A stretch of DNA of 64,000 bases from Pseudomonadota bacterium (GTDB lineage: Bacteria; Desulfobacterota; Desulfarculia; Desulfarculales; Desulfarculaceae). This document shows, in pieces, positions 56,513-64,000 of the stretch; within the stretch, counting starts at the first letter, position 1; each line of letters starts with the position of its first letter. The notes beneath the pieces were generated by a model. The model was not told the origin of the DNA, did no database searches, and worked only from the letters and a program-made list of their open reading frames with translations. A program made the translations under genes and the position numbers. The stretch lies in contig JAHIQI010000038.1 of assembly GCA_018902755.1 (NCBI GenBank), positions 1 to 64,000 of the forward strand, written 5' to 3'.

Positions 56513-57481
56513 ATGAAAGATGATTTGAGAGTATTCATGGTTCATAACGAGTGGGACAAGCTCAAGGAAGCTATGGTCGGCTTGGAGGACGGCACCATGG
56601 CCCCGGATTATATGCCCGAAATGAGTTGGATGGACCCTGAGCAAATCGACATCATGCAACAGAAGGCCGGCAAAATGACTACCGACATACGGCCGGACAT
56701 GGCCCAGGCCCTGCGCGACCAGATTGAGGCCCACGTGAAACTGCTGGAGGCCCATGACGTCAAGGTGCACCGCACCGTACCCCTGCGCTATCCCGAGGAA
56801 AGGGAGTTTTTGGCCGAGGTTCAGAGGGGAAACATGGTCTTCGGCGGTCAGGATTTTTTTGTGGTCATAGGCAACAACGTCATTCTTCTGACCAACTTTC
56901 GCTATCCCTTTCGGCGCAAACAGATATACGGCGTGCGCCCAGCCTTGGAACCTTTACTTCAAAAAAGCAACGCCCGTTACGCGGCCATGCCGCCAGCTTC
57001 GCCGCATTACAGCAGGGACGAACTCTATCTCGAAGGCGGCGACATGCTTGTGGCCGGAAGAGACATTTACGTCGGCTGCTCCGGCCGGGCCTCCAGCCCG
57101 GCGGGCATCGCCTGGCTCAGGCAATACCTAGCGCCGGATTACCGGGTTCACATGATAGAAATGACGCCGGACGTATTCCATATGGACGGCTTGTGTATGT
57201 TCCCCCGCGAAGGGCTGGTGGTGTACAGCCCCGCCCACATCCCGGCGCTTCCCGATTCCCTGAAAAAGTGGGACAAAATCGAGTTGCAGGCAAACGAGTA
57301 TTTTGGTGGAAACGGCCTTTGCCTGGACTACAAAACCATGGTGATGCCCAAGGGATATGAGAGGGTTTCCAAAGAAATGGAGAAAAAGGGCATCGAAGTA
57401 ATTCTGGCGGAATATGGCATGACCATGGAGTTTGGCAGCGGGCCCCGTTGCCTCACCGGGGTGATCCGGCGCCATCCCTAG
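56513..57481 (+). CDS. Amidinotransferase-family protein (arginine deiminase / glycine amidinotransferase superfamily)
   Basis: The ATG at 56513 (GGAG seven bases upstream) is chosen over an in-frame GTG at 56501. The 322-residue protein has the guanidino-group-modifying triad in order: D177 in LEGGDMLVAGRD, H223 in DVFHMDGLCMF, and C313 in GSGPRCLTGV near the C-terminus. The opening HNEWDKLKEAMVG is typical of the amidinotransferase branch. The family moves or hydrolyses an amidino group of arginine or related compounds. Acceptor and direction are unknown. It is single, with a leader RNA and terminator before it and a terminator after it. Confidence 0.88.
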   Translation: MKDDLRVFMVHNEWDKLKEAMVGLEDGTMAPDYMPEMSWMDPEQIDIMQQKAGKMTTDIRPDMAQALRDQIEAHVKLLEAHDVKVHRTVPLRYPEEREFLAEVQRGNMVFGGQDFFVVIGNNVILLTNFRYPFRRKQIYGVRPALEPLLQKSNARYAAMPPASPHYSRDELYLEGGDMLVAGRDIYVGCSGRASSPAGIAWLRQYLAPDYRVHMIEMTPDVFHMDGLCMFPREGLVVYSPAHIPALPDSLKKWDKIELQANEYFGGNGLCLDYKTMVMPKGYERVSKEMEKKGIEVILAEYGMTMEFGSGPRCLTGVIRRHP

Positions 57482-57521
57482 GCAGCCTAGCTCCGGATCA
57501 GCACCGTGCGCATTACCAGTA

Positions 57522-57554
57522 AGCATGCCCCCGCTTCGGCGGGGCATGCTTTTT
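57522..57554 (+). terminator. Terminator after the amidinotransferase gene
   Basis: AGCATGCCCC pairs with GGGGCATGCT across CGCTTCGGC-type loop sequence, followed by TTTT. The convergent SLC13 gene ends 36 bases further on. Confidence 0.8.
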
Positions 57555-57589
57555 GTGGCTGCGCGGGCTAGCCCTTTCAGGTGCGGTTT

Positions 57590-59392
57590 CTAGTAGAGGA
57601 AATAGACCATGGTGGTGAGCACCAATAGAAAGAGAATGCTCAACGGCGCCCCAGCCTTGATGAAGTCCAGGCTGCGATAGCCGCCCGGCCCCATGTACAG
57701 AGCGTTGACCTGATGGGTGGGCAGGATGAAGGAATTGGACGCGGCCAGCCCCACCACCAGGGCGGCCAGCCTGGGGTCCACCCCAAGGTCCTCGGCCAGG
57801 TTCACCACCAGCGGCACCAGCAGCACCACCGCCCCCACGTTGCTAACCACCAGGGTGAAGACGGTGGAGAGCACCGCCAAGATCAGCAAGACCACCAGGG
57901 CCGGCGGCTGGTCCAGCCAGGCCATCATTTGCCCCGCCGCCCAGGCGGCGGCCCCGGTCTTTTGGGTGGCCAGGCCAAGGGGTATCAACCCGGCCAGCAG
58001 GAACACGGTGCGCCAGTCCACCCCCTGGTACGCCTCGTCTATGGACAGCACCCCGGTGAGCACCATCCCGATGGCCCCGGCCATGAGGCACACCGGCAGG
58101 CTTAGGTTGCTGAAGATCACCAGCCCGGTGGCCAGGGCGAAGCAGGCGATGGCCAGCCCGGCCTTCTGGGGGTTGAGCACCTCGCGTTCCATGGACTGGC
58201 TGAAGATGAGATCCCTGGTCTGGCGAAAGCGCTTGAAGTTCCGCCAGGCCCCGTGCATCAAAACCGCGTCCCCCACCTTGAGCTTTTCCGCGCCCAGTTG
58301 GGTGTAGTAGTCGCGGTCCTCGCGGTACAGGGCAAGGGGGGCCACCAGATAGTTGTGGCGGAAACGGATCTCTTGCAGGGTCTTGCCCACGAAAATGGAG
58401 TGGGGGGGCACCACCGCCTCGGCGATCCCCGCCATCTCGCTGTCCAGATCCTGGGCGAACACCTTGAGCTGGTCGCTCACCTTGAAGCCGTAGGCCGCGG
58501 CCGCTTGTTCGATCTTTTGCCTGGGCCCGTAGACCGCGATCACCGAGCCCGGCTCCACGGTGGAGTCCCGGTCGGGCGGAATCAGCTTGATGCGACCGTC
58601 CAGGCTGGCCAGGGCCACGGTGTGCACCAGGTAGTTGTCGCACAGCTCGTAGACCTTGAAGGCCTTGGCGCTGCCCTGGGGGAAGGTCAGTTCGTACAGC
58701 TCACCCAACTGCTTGTAGTACAGGGAAGGGTCGGCGGCGATCTCGCAGGCGCCTGCGGCTTGGCGGTCTCCGGGCAAAAGCAGCGGCCCCAGGCAGATGA
58801 AAAACAGGATGCCCGCCACCACCAGGGCCAGGCCCACCGGGGTCACGCTGAACAGGCCGAAGGGCTCCAGCCCATAGGGCGCCAGGAGGTCGTTGAGCAT
58901 GATCAGCGGGCTGGAGCCCACCAGGGTAACGGTGCCACCCAGGATGGCCGCCGCGCCCACGGGCATGAGCAGCTGGGACAAGGGCAGGCCGCTTTCGCGG
59001 CTTATGCGCCGCAGGGCGGGCAGGAACAGGGCCGCGGCCCCAATGTTTTGCATGAAGCTGGAGACTATGGCGATGGTCAACGACAGCAGGGCCACAATCC
59101 GCCAGCGGCTGCAACCGGCCAGGCGCAGCAGGGGGCGCACCCCCATGGCGATCACCCCGGTGTGGTCCAGGCCGCGCCCCAATATGATCACCGCGATGAT
59201 GGACACCACCGCCGTGGAGCCGAAACCGGCGAAGGCGGTGCGGCCGTCGATCAGGCCCAGGGCGGGCAGGGTGATCATGGCCAGGATGGCCACCACGTCC
59301 ACCCGCACCCACTCCACGATGAAGAGGAAAATCACCGCGACGATCACGGCGAAAACCAGGATCATGTCCAAGGTCAGGGCGGTTTGGGGCAA
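57590..59392 (-). CDS. SLC13-family permease with two central TrkA-C (RCK_C) domains
   Basis: The 600-residue protein has two membrane halves separated by a cytoplasmic block (about residues 205-380) with two TrkA-C-like domains: ELTFPQGSAKAFKVYEL...VEPGSVIAVYG and EAVVPPHSIFVGKTLQEIRFRHNYLVAPLALYR, quoted in part. Membrane landmarks include SSFMQNIGAAALFLPAL, GGTVTLVGSSPLIMLND, and SNVGAVVLLVPLVVNLA. The family transports divalent anions; the TrkA-C pair probably regulates it. It is not similar in layout to the SLC13 protein at 35182. Substrate unknown. Confidence 0.9.
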   Translation of the reverse strand: MPQTALTLDMILVFAVIVAVIFLFIVEWVRVDVVAILAMITLPALGLIDGRTAFAGFGSTAVVSIIAVIILGRGLDHTGVIAMGVRPLLRLAGCSRWRIVALLSLTIAIVSSFMQNIGAAALFLPALRRISRESGLPLSQLLMPVGAAAILGGTVTLVGSSPLIMLNDLLAPYGLEPFGLFSVTPVGLALVVAGILFFICLGPLLLPGDRQAAGACEIAADPSLYYKQLGELYELTFPQGSAKAFKVYELCDNYLVHTVALASLDGRIKLIPPDRDSTVEPGSVIAVYGPRQKIEQAAAAYGFKVSDQLKVFAQDLDSEMAGIAEAVVPPHSIFVGKTLQEIRFRHNYLVAPLALYREDRDYYTQLGAEKLKVGDAVLMHGAWRNFKRFRQTRDLIFSQSMEREVLNPQKAGLAIACFALATGLVIFSNLSLPVCLMAGAIGMVLTGVLSIDEAYQGVDWRTVFLLAGLIPLGLATQKTGAAAWAAGQMMAWLDQPPALVVLLILAVLSTVFTLVVSNVGAVVLLVPLVVNLAEDLGVDPRLAALVVGLAASNSFILPTHQVNALYMGPGGYRSLDFIKAGAPLSILFLLVLTTMVYFLY

Positions 59393-59556
59393 TTGCCGAC
59401 TCCATTGCCCTCAAGCCCGAATTCCGACGGCGGAAGGCCAGGGGGCGCTTCAAAGGTAGGGGCGCAAGGCCTATCGACACTATGACATATTATGCGGCAA
59501 ACGCCGCGCGTTGGCTAACGGTAGGCTTGGGAGGCAAGGGAGAGCGGTGCACCCAC

Positions 59557-60012
59557 CTACCGCCGGATCAGCACCACGCCCGCTACCAGCAAGGCGGCTC
59601 CCAACAGGCGCAAGGCGTCGGCCGGCTGACGGGTCAGGCCCATGAGGCCGTAGTGGTCAAAGGCCAGGGAGGCGATCATCTGGCCGGTGACGAACAGGGC
59701 CAGCAGGGTGGCCGCGCCCAAGCGGGGCAGGAGCATTATGGTGATCACCACGTAGACCGCCCCGAACAGGCCGCCGGTCCAGTGCAGCCAGGAGCTTTTG
59801 GCCACGGCCCCTGCCGTGGGCAGAGGCTCGCGGATGACCAGGATCACCGCCAGCATCACCAGGGTGCCCCCCAGGTAGCTCACGAACGAGGCCCAGGAGG
59901 CCGAGCCCAACGCCCTCCTAAGCTCGGTGTTCACCGTGGCCTGGACCACGAAACAAGCCCCCGCCAAGGCGGCCAAGCTCCCCAGCCCCAGTATTTGCCA
60001 TATTGCCGCCAT
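59557..60012 (-). CDS. YdcZ-type (DUF606) DMT-superfamily membrane protein
   Basis: The ATG at 60012, with GAGAGG seven bases upstream, gives 151 residues and five hydrophobic helices; a longer open frame to 60051 adds polar residues before the first helix. Landmarks are ACFVVQATVNTELRRALGS, ASFVSYLGGTLVM and GLFGAVYVVITIMLLPRLGAA, which fit the DUF606/YdcZ family of half-size drug/metabolite transporters. Such proteins probably act as dimers. Substrate unknown. It stands alone between the SLC13 gene and tmRNA. Confidence 0.85.
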   Translation of the reverse strand: MAAIWQILGLGSLAALAGACFVVQATVNTELRRALGSASWASFVSYLGGTLVMLAVILVIREPLPTAGAVAKSSWLHWTGGLFGAVYVVITIMLLPRLGAATLLALFVTGQMIASLAFDHYGLMGLTRQPADALRLLGAALLVAGVVLIRR

Positions 60013-60132
60013 GCCCAGCCTCTCCCTTGCGGTTCTGATAAACCTTAGCACCGTCGAGGAGTTGGAAGGAAGTGCCGGGAGGATTAGCTGTTGGAATCAG
60101 GCGGGGCAGGGGATGGCCATATCGGGGCAAAG

Positions 60133-60159
60133 AAAAAGGCCGGTTTGGCAACCGGCCTT
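60133..60159 (-). terminator. Terminator of tmRNA
   Basis: On the minus strand AAGGCCGGTT (60154 side at right) pairs with AACCGGCCTT (60136 side) around GCCA, followed by TTTCTTT; it begins 17 bases after the tmRNA 3' end. Confidence 0.8.
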
Positions 60160-60175
60160 GATCTTAAAAAGTTTT

Positions 60176-60534
60176 TGGTGGAGGCGCGGGGAATCGAACC
60201 CCGGTCCGAAAGCTTTCAGCCCAAGCCACTACATGCTTAGTCCGTGATTCTTTCTCGCCCCCGGATAGTCCCACGGACAGGGCTTCCGGGTGGCCAGTCT
60301 AGCCTTTGTTTTCGGTCCCGGGCCGGTTAGACGGTGCCCGTTCCCTATCCCGCTAGTCGACGTCCGCACCAGCCCCGCAGGAGTAGGCTGGGAAGACGAT
60401 AGCCTTATTTACGCGGCTACGGCGTATGTGTAATCGTCTGCGATTACTTTAGTTTCCCACCGGATAACGGGCCGACAGGACCCCGGCATGCAACTTTAAG
60501 CCTCAACTGCCTCCGTCGAAACCATGTCGCCCCC
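60176..60534 (-). ncRNA. ssrA: Transfer-messenger RNA (tmRNA)
   Basis: On the minus strand the 5' end GGGGGCG pairs with CGCCTCC just before the encoded CCA 3' end, forming the tRNA-like acceptor stem, and the T-arm GGTTCGATTCCCC is intact (60184-60205 region). The resume codon GCA at 60441 starts the reading frame ADDYTYAVAA followed by TAA at 60409. With the alanine from the charged tRNA the tag would end AVAA, a good ClpXP-type degron. A single-piece molecule of 359 bases, not a permuted two-piece form. It rescues stalled ribosomes with SmpB, which is not in the window. Confidence 0.97.
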
Positions 60535-60559
60535 ACAAGCCAATCTTGCAGGTGTATTA

Positions 60560-60588
60560 AATATAGACATTGCGGGCCGTCATTACAA
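60560..60588 (-). promoter_or_regulatory. Sigma-70-like promoter of tmRNA
   Basis: On the minus strand TTGTAA (60588-60583) and TATATT (60565-60560) are separated by exactly 17 bp. Transcription would begin about 20 bases before the mature 5' end, consistent with 5' processing. Confidence 0.65.
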
Positions 60589-60628
60589 GCAGGACCCGGC
60601 AGAAAGGGCTATCCATATCCTAAAGGTA

Positions 60629-60657
60629 TTGACAAAAGGAGCAATATTGGAGATAGT
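60629..60657 (+). promoter_or_regulatory. Sigma-70-like promoter of ihfA
   Basis: TTGACA (60629-60634) is separated by 17 bp from GATAGT (60652-60657), 75 bases before the ihfA start. Confidence 0.6.
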
Positions 60658-60732
60658 GCCTAACGCGTTAAGACGAGCTGGTCGGCCGCACCAGTGGTAA
60701 GTGAATTTTAAGGCCCGCAAAGGAGAGTGGCG

Positions 60733-61035
60733 TTGGCGCTGACCAAAGAAAACATAATCAACGAAGTATATGAAACCACCCAACTGCCCAAAAATCGGTC
60801 GCGTGAGGTGGTGGAAACAGCTCTGGAGTTGATGAAAGGCACCCTCGCCGTGGGGGACGACCTGTTGATCAGTGGTTTCGGCAAATTCATGGTCAAGGAT
60901 AAGAAGGCCCGCCGGGGCCGCAATCCTCAGACCCGCGCTGATTTGCAGCTCAGGGCCCGCCGCGTGGTGGTGTTCAAGACCTCCGGAGTTCTGCGCCGCC
61001 GCATAAACGAAGCTGCCGGGCTGGATCCGGAATAG
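60733..61035 (+). CDS. ihfA: Integration host factor alpha subunit
   Basis: A TTG start at 60733 is chosen because AAAGGAG lies seven bases upstream and the product then begins MALTKENII, like other IhfA proteins; an in-frame GTG at 60727 sits too close to that site. The 100-residue protein has the HU/IHF beta-arm with GRNPQTRADLQLRARRVVVFKTS, whose tip carries the conserved Arg-Asn-Pro. IHF sharply bends DNA at specific sites for transcription, recombination and replication. It could be a HU-type homodimer, but the MALTK start and arm favour IhfA. Confidence 0.92.
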   Translation: MALTKENIINEVYETTQLPKNRSREVVETALELMKGTLAVGDDLLISGFGKFMVKDKKARRGRNPQTRADLQLRARRVVVFKTSGVLRRRINEAAGLDPE

Positions 61036-61046
61036 CCCTTAGCTCC

Positions 61047-61892
61047 TTACCAGGCGACTACAAAGGCCTGTTTGTGGCTTTCCTGCCGCAAACGGGCCTT
61101 TAATTTTTCCGCCTGTTCCAGGCTGTCCAGCTTGCCCACCCGCACCCGCGTAAAGACCATGTCGCCCCGGTTGTAGTCCACCACGCTCACGTCCTGGTAG
61201 CGGGTGCGCAGCATTGCCGCCAGGCGGTAGGCGTTGCTTTCCAGGGTAAAGGCGCCCACCTGCACCGTAAAGGGGCCCAGCTTGACCACGGCGGTGGGGG
61301 CGTCGGCCGGCGGAGGAGCCGTGTCCGAGGGCCGCGACGCCAGGGCCCGGATGTACACCGGCGCGGTGCCCGGCCCGAGAACTCCCAGCTTGCGGGCCGC
61401 AGCCTTGGACAAGTCTATGATGCGCCCGTCCACGAAAGGCCCACGGTCGTTCACCCGGACCACCGCCTTTTTACCGTTGTCCTGGTTGACCACCTCCACC
61501 CAGGTGTTCATGGGCAAAAGCTTGTGGGCGGCGGTCATCTTTTCCATGTCATAGACCTCGCCGTTGGAGGTCAGCTTGCCTTGGAACTTGGGCCCGTACC
61601 AGGAGGCCAGGCCTCGCTGCTCAAAACCGTGGGCCTGGGTGAAGGGCTGATAGCTGCGCCCGAAAACGGTGTAGGGCTTGCCCTTGGGCAGGTCGCGGCC
61701 CGCCGGGGGAGGGGGCACCACCTTGGGCCCGCAGGCGCTGAGGATCAGCAGCAGGGCGGTAAGGACGGCCAGTAGGGCTGAAATGGACCAAGCTCGAACA
61801 GGCAGCGTAATGCTCCTCTGGTAAAGGGTCCCTTGTTTATAACCCCATATTGGGCCATACTCAAGCGCCCCGTGGTTGACACGGGCCGCCAC
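61047..61892 (-). CDS. RlpA-like septal ring lytic transglycosylase with SPOR domain, lipoprotein
   Basis: The protein has a lipobox LSAC, a Pro-rich tether, a double-psi beta-barrel RlpA domain (RGLASWYGPKFQGKLTSNGE, HKLLPMNTWVEV, VRVNDRGPFVDGRIIDLS) and a C-terminal SPOR domain (PFTVQVGAFTLESNAYRLAAML). RlpA cleaves denuded glycan strands at septa or binds them, and SPOR finds septal peptidoglycan. The outer coordinate uses the first conventional start (GTG, 61892), but that makes the signal region too long. An AGAGGAG site lies seven bases before a CTG at 61805, which would give a normal 25-residue lipoprotein signal. The true start is probably non-standard or in that area. Confidence 0.88.
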   Translation of the reverse strand: MAARVNHGALEYGPIWGYKQGTLYQRSITLPVRAWSISALLAVLTALLLILSACGPKVVPPPPAGRDLPKGKPYTVFGRSYQPFTQAHGFEQRGLASWYGPKFQGKLTSNGEVYDMEKMTAAHKLLPMNTWVEVVNQDNGKKAVVRVNDRGPFVDGRIIDLSKAAARKLGVLGPGTAPVYIRALASRPSDTAPPPADAPTAVVKLGPFTVQVGAFTLESNAYRLAAMLRTRYQDVSVVDYNRGDMVFTRVRVGKLDSLEQAEKLKARLRQESHKQAFVVAW

Positions 61893-61982
61893 CGCCTCCT
61901 AAACTTGGGCCAAACGCCTCGGAGCCCGGCGAAAAGCCGCGCCCTCATACGCCGATAGGCAGGAATCAGGAAGGAACAGCCC

Positions 61983-63077
61983 ATGCTCAATGCTTGGCAT
62001 TGGCTTTTAGCTCATCCCTACCTTATGGGCCTGATCCTGCTCGCGGCGGCCGTGCTGTCCGCCCTGATCGTGGACTACCTGTTCGGCCGCGTACTCAAGG
62101 CCTTCGTCCGTCTAAGCAAAACCGAGTTGGACGATAATATCCTGAACAACCTGCACGGCCCCATGCGCACCTCGGTGATTCTATTTGCCGTGTTGGTAGC
62201 CATGGACGTCTATTTTGAGGAACAAACCTGGCAAGGCCCCCTGGTCAACATAATCTACTCGATCATAATCATCGTGTGGACGGTGTACCTGGTGCGCATG
62301 TGCCGCATGATTTTCCGTACCCTGAGAGAGCGCCACCGCAAGGAGCACACACCCCGCCAGCTTTTGCCCCTGCTTGACAACCTGATCATGCTGCTGCTGC
62401 TGGTGCACGGCGGCTATTGGCTGTTCAAGATCTGGCATATCAACGTCACCCCCCTGCTGGCCTCGGCGGGCATCGCCACCGCGGCCGTGGCCCTGGCCTC
62501 CAAGGACACCCTGGCCAACCTTTTCGGCGGGGTGAGCGTGCTGGTGGACCATCCCTTTCGCCTGGGCGACTACATAACCCTGAGCGACGGCCAGCGGGGC
62601 GAAGTGGTGGACATCGGCATCCGCTCCACCCGCATCCTTACCAGGGACAGCGTCTTGATAACCGTGCCCAACTCCATCATGAGCACCACCATCGTCACCA
62701 ACGAAAGCGGCCGGGTGCCCCGCTTCCGGGTGAGGGTGACCGTGGGGGTGGGCTACGATTCAGACCCGGAGTTGGTGGAGGCCACCTTGCTCAAGGCTTG
62801 CGAGGGCATCAACGAAATCTTGCCCAGCCCCAAGGCGCGGGCCCGCTTCCGCGAGTTCGGCGAGTCCTCCCTGGTCTACCAGCTTTTGGCCTGGATCCAC
62901 GACCCCGGCGACCGGGGCCGCATCATCCACGAGTTGAACACCAATGTACTGAAGCTGTTTCGCCAGGAAGGCATCGAAATTCCCTTCCCCCAACGGGTTG
63001 TCAGCTATCATCCCCGCGACGGCCGACTGCACGGCAAGGTGGAACTGCTCAAGGGTGAGGGTGGCGACCAGGCTTAA
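61983..63077 (+). CDS. MscS-family mechanosensitive ion channel
   Basis: The 364-residue protein has about five hydrophobic helices before the MscS pore helix (ASAGIATAAVALASKDTLANLFGGVSV, near residues 158-184), then the beta domain (HPFRLGDYI, GEVVDIGIRSTRI, VPNSIMSTTIVTN) and the C-terminal alpha-beta vestibule. It lets ions and small solutes out under hypo-osmotic stress. A strong AGGAAGGA site precedes the ATG. The extra N-terminal helices make it longer than E. coli MscS and closer to YnaI-type channels. Confidence 0.93.
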   Translation: MLNAWHWLLAHPYLMGLILLAAAVLSALIVDYLFGRVLKAFVRLSKTELDDNILNNLHGPMRTSVILFAVLVAMDVYFEEQTWQGPLVNIIYSIIIIVWTVYLVRMCRMIFRTLRERHRKEHTPRQLLPLLDNLIMLLLLVHGGYWLFKIWHINVTPLLASAGIATAAVALASKDTLANLFGGVSVLVDHPFRLGDYITLSDGQRGEVVDIGIRSTRILTRDSVLITVPNSIMSTTIVTNESGRVPRFRVRVTVGVGYDSDPELVEATLLKACEGINEILPSPKARARFREFGESSLVYQLLAWIHDPGDRGRIIHELNTNVLKLFRQEGIEIPFPQRVVSYHPRDGRLHGKVELLKGEGGDQA

Positions 63078-63244
63078 GTTTTTCCAACCTATCTCACATT
63101 GCGTCACAACTTTCTGCATATAATAAATATAGGAATAATTGCCTTTCTCTCTTTCTGAGAACCGGCCTGCCCCCTTGACACTGTTGGTCGATTGAAGCGG
63201 CCCACAGGCATGTAGTCATCCAGTACTGGTGGGGGTAGGGAATC

Positions 63245-64000
63245 ATGACTGGCTTGAAACTACGCATAGGCGGCCTGCTGTACCGGCTGTCCAGCCGAGA
63301 CGGCTTCCACGTAACCGTAAGAAGGCTCACCGAGGGCCTGGTCATAACCCTGCTCATCGGCGCGGTAACCCTTTTGGTCTACCTCACCGGTGGGCTGAAG
63401 TTCGTCTACTCCCACGCCATGTATCTGCCCATCGTGCTGGCCGGGTTCCGTTTCGGGATGTTGGGCGGAACCCTGGCCGGAGGCCTGGGAGGGTTCGCCC
63501 TGGGGCCTTTCATGCCGTTGTTGGTATATCCTTGGGAGCCCCAGGAGACCCACGCCTGGCTCTACCGAATGGCTTTTTTCGCCTTCATCGGCCTGGTGGT
63601 GGGGGGCATCAGCCTCATCAAGAACCTGCAGGTGGATTTCCTGGGAACCGTGCTGCAAGAGATGAGCGCCACCTTTGCCCGCACTCTGCGGGGCCTGGCC
63701 AAGGCCATAGAGGCCAATGACCGCTACACCATCGGCCACAGCGAGCGGGTGGCCTGTAACGCGGCCATCCTGGGCATGCGCCTGGACATGGACGACAAGG
63801 ACCTGCAACAGCTCTACTGGGCCGGGCTTTTGCACGATCTGGGCAAGTTGGGCGTGCCCAGCCATGTGCTGCACAAGCCGGGCAAACTGAGCCCCGAGGA
63901 GTTGGAAAACGTTCGCCAGCACAGCCGCATCGGCGATGAAATCCTCTCGCGCATTTCACCGCTCTTCTACGCGATTTCAGACGGGGTCCGTCATCATCAC
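63245..64000 (+). CDS. HD-GYP domain protein with N-terminal membrane region (partial, 3' end outside)
   Basis: The gene runs off the right edge after 252 codons. It begins with three or four hydrophobic helices (about residues 30-130) rich in Gly and Leu, followed by a cytoplasmic HD-GYP domain: TIGHSERVACNAA, LLHDLGKLGVP (metal-binding HD), LHKPGKLSPEELENVRQHSRIG, and the first part of the HH box at the edge. The GYP motif itself should lie just outside. HD-GYP enzymes degrade cyclic di-GMP to GMP. With the REC-GGDEF protein of the Wsp-like operon, the window encodes both ends of cyclic-di-GMP turnover. GGGGGTAGGG precedes the ATG. Confidence 0.9.
   Translation, partial: MTGLKLRIGGLLYRLSSRDGFHVTVRRLTEGLVITLLIGAVTLLVYLTGGLKFVYSHAMYLPIVLAGFRFGMLGGTLAGGLGGFALGPFMPLLVYPWEPQETHAWLYRMAFFAFIGLVVGGISLIKNLQVDFLGTVLQEMSATFARTLRGLAKAIEANDRYTIGHSERVACNAAILGMRLDMDDKDLQQLYWAGLLHDLGKLGVPSHVLHKPGKLSPEELENVRQHSRIGDEILSRISPLFYAISDGVRHHH

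Noticed and set aside
58253..59485. 410-codon plus-strand ORF opposite the SLC13/TrkA-C transporter
   Set aside because: His/Gln/Gly-rich shadow frame; the minus strand has a full membrane protein with family motifs.

Overview
The window reads as chromosomal DNA from a GC-rich anaerobic deltaproteobacterium, probably a Desulfarculus-like sulfate reducer. This rests on gene content: a periplasmic selenocysteine formate dehydrogenase, a hydroxylamine-oxidoreductase-type multiheme cytochrome with a NapC-type partner, small rubredoxins and flavodoxins, an ftsEX-envC-ctpA-deacetylase operon, and two-subunit glycyl-tRNA synthetase. No rRNA gene, tRNA gene, CRISPR array or complete insertion sequence was seen. 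Coding density is high, with the usual GC-rich antisense shadow frames, and several starts are GTG or TTG behind good ribosome-binding sites.

Layout. 1-1155 (minus): NapC/NrfH-type tetraheme cytochrome and the N-terminal part of an octaheme HAO-family cytochrome. 1486-3130: a small redox operon (CX4C rubredoxin, 56-aa Cys-rich protein, iron-sulfur flavoprotein-like protein, flavodoxin) behind a promoter with a Fur-family-like box. 3276-3950: outer-membrane beta-barrel. 4030-8967 (minus): formate dehydrogenase, with an in-frame TGA selenocysteine codon in the catalytic gene, a four-cluster Fe-S subunit and a HybB/NrfD-type membrane subunit. 9428-11620: a ParA-like ATPase with a Pro-rich tail followed by a lone IstB/DnaC-type ATPase, bracketed by identical palindromic half-sites. 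11808-14857: glyQ-glyS. 15428-27802: a Wsp-like chemosensory operon (two CheW, CheR-TPR, MCP, CheA-REC, CheB, REC-GGDEF) extended by a lone CheB-type receiver and a hybrid histidine kinase. 27872-29375: two tandem related lipoproteins. 29531-34448: smc and ftsY.

34515-42453 is a mixed region: CBS-domain protein, SLC13 transporter, a spacer with three 16-bp repeats, a Ski2-like helicase, a DUF374 acyltransferase, OsmC and CbiB. 42454-43923 has an AT-rich island driving an unrecognised basic 121-aa protein, then pgpA. 43900-50369 (minus) is an envelope operon: tolC-like, ftsE, ftsX, envC-like, ctpA, divergent polysaccharide deacetylase. 50503-54610 holds two family-2 glycosyltransferases, an LPG-synthase-TM protein, an alpha/beta hydrolase and a small secreted protein. 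54976-57481 has a CaiB/BaiF CoA-transferase, then a structured terminator-ended leader ahead of an amidinotransferase-family gene. 57590-64000: an SLC13 transporter with TrkA-C domains, a YdcZ-type membrane protein, tmRNA (ssrA), ihfA, an RlpA-like lipoprotein, an MscS channel and a truncated HD-GYP gene.

Formate oxidation outside the membrane and the NapC/HAO pair point to a periplasmic respiratory lifestyle. The GGDEF protein and the HD-GYP protein imply cyclic-di-GMP signalling. Items most worth follow-up are the ParA/IstB-like pair with its palindromes, the terminator-ended RNA before the amidinotransferase gene, the tandem lipoproteins, the 16-bp repeat set, and the AT-rich island gene.
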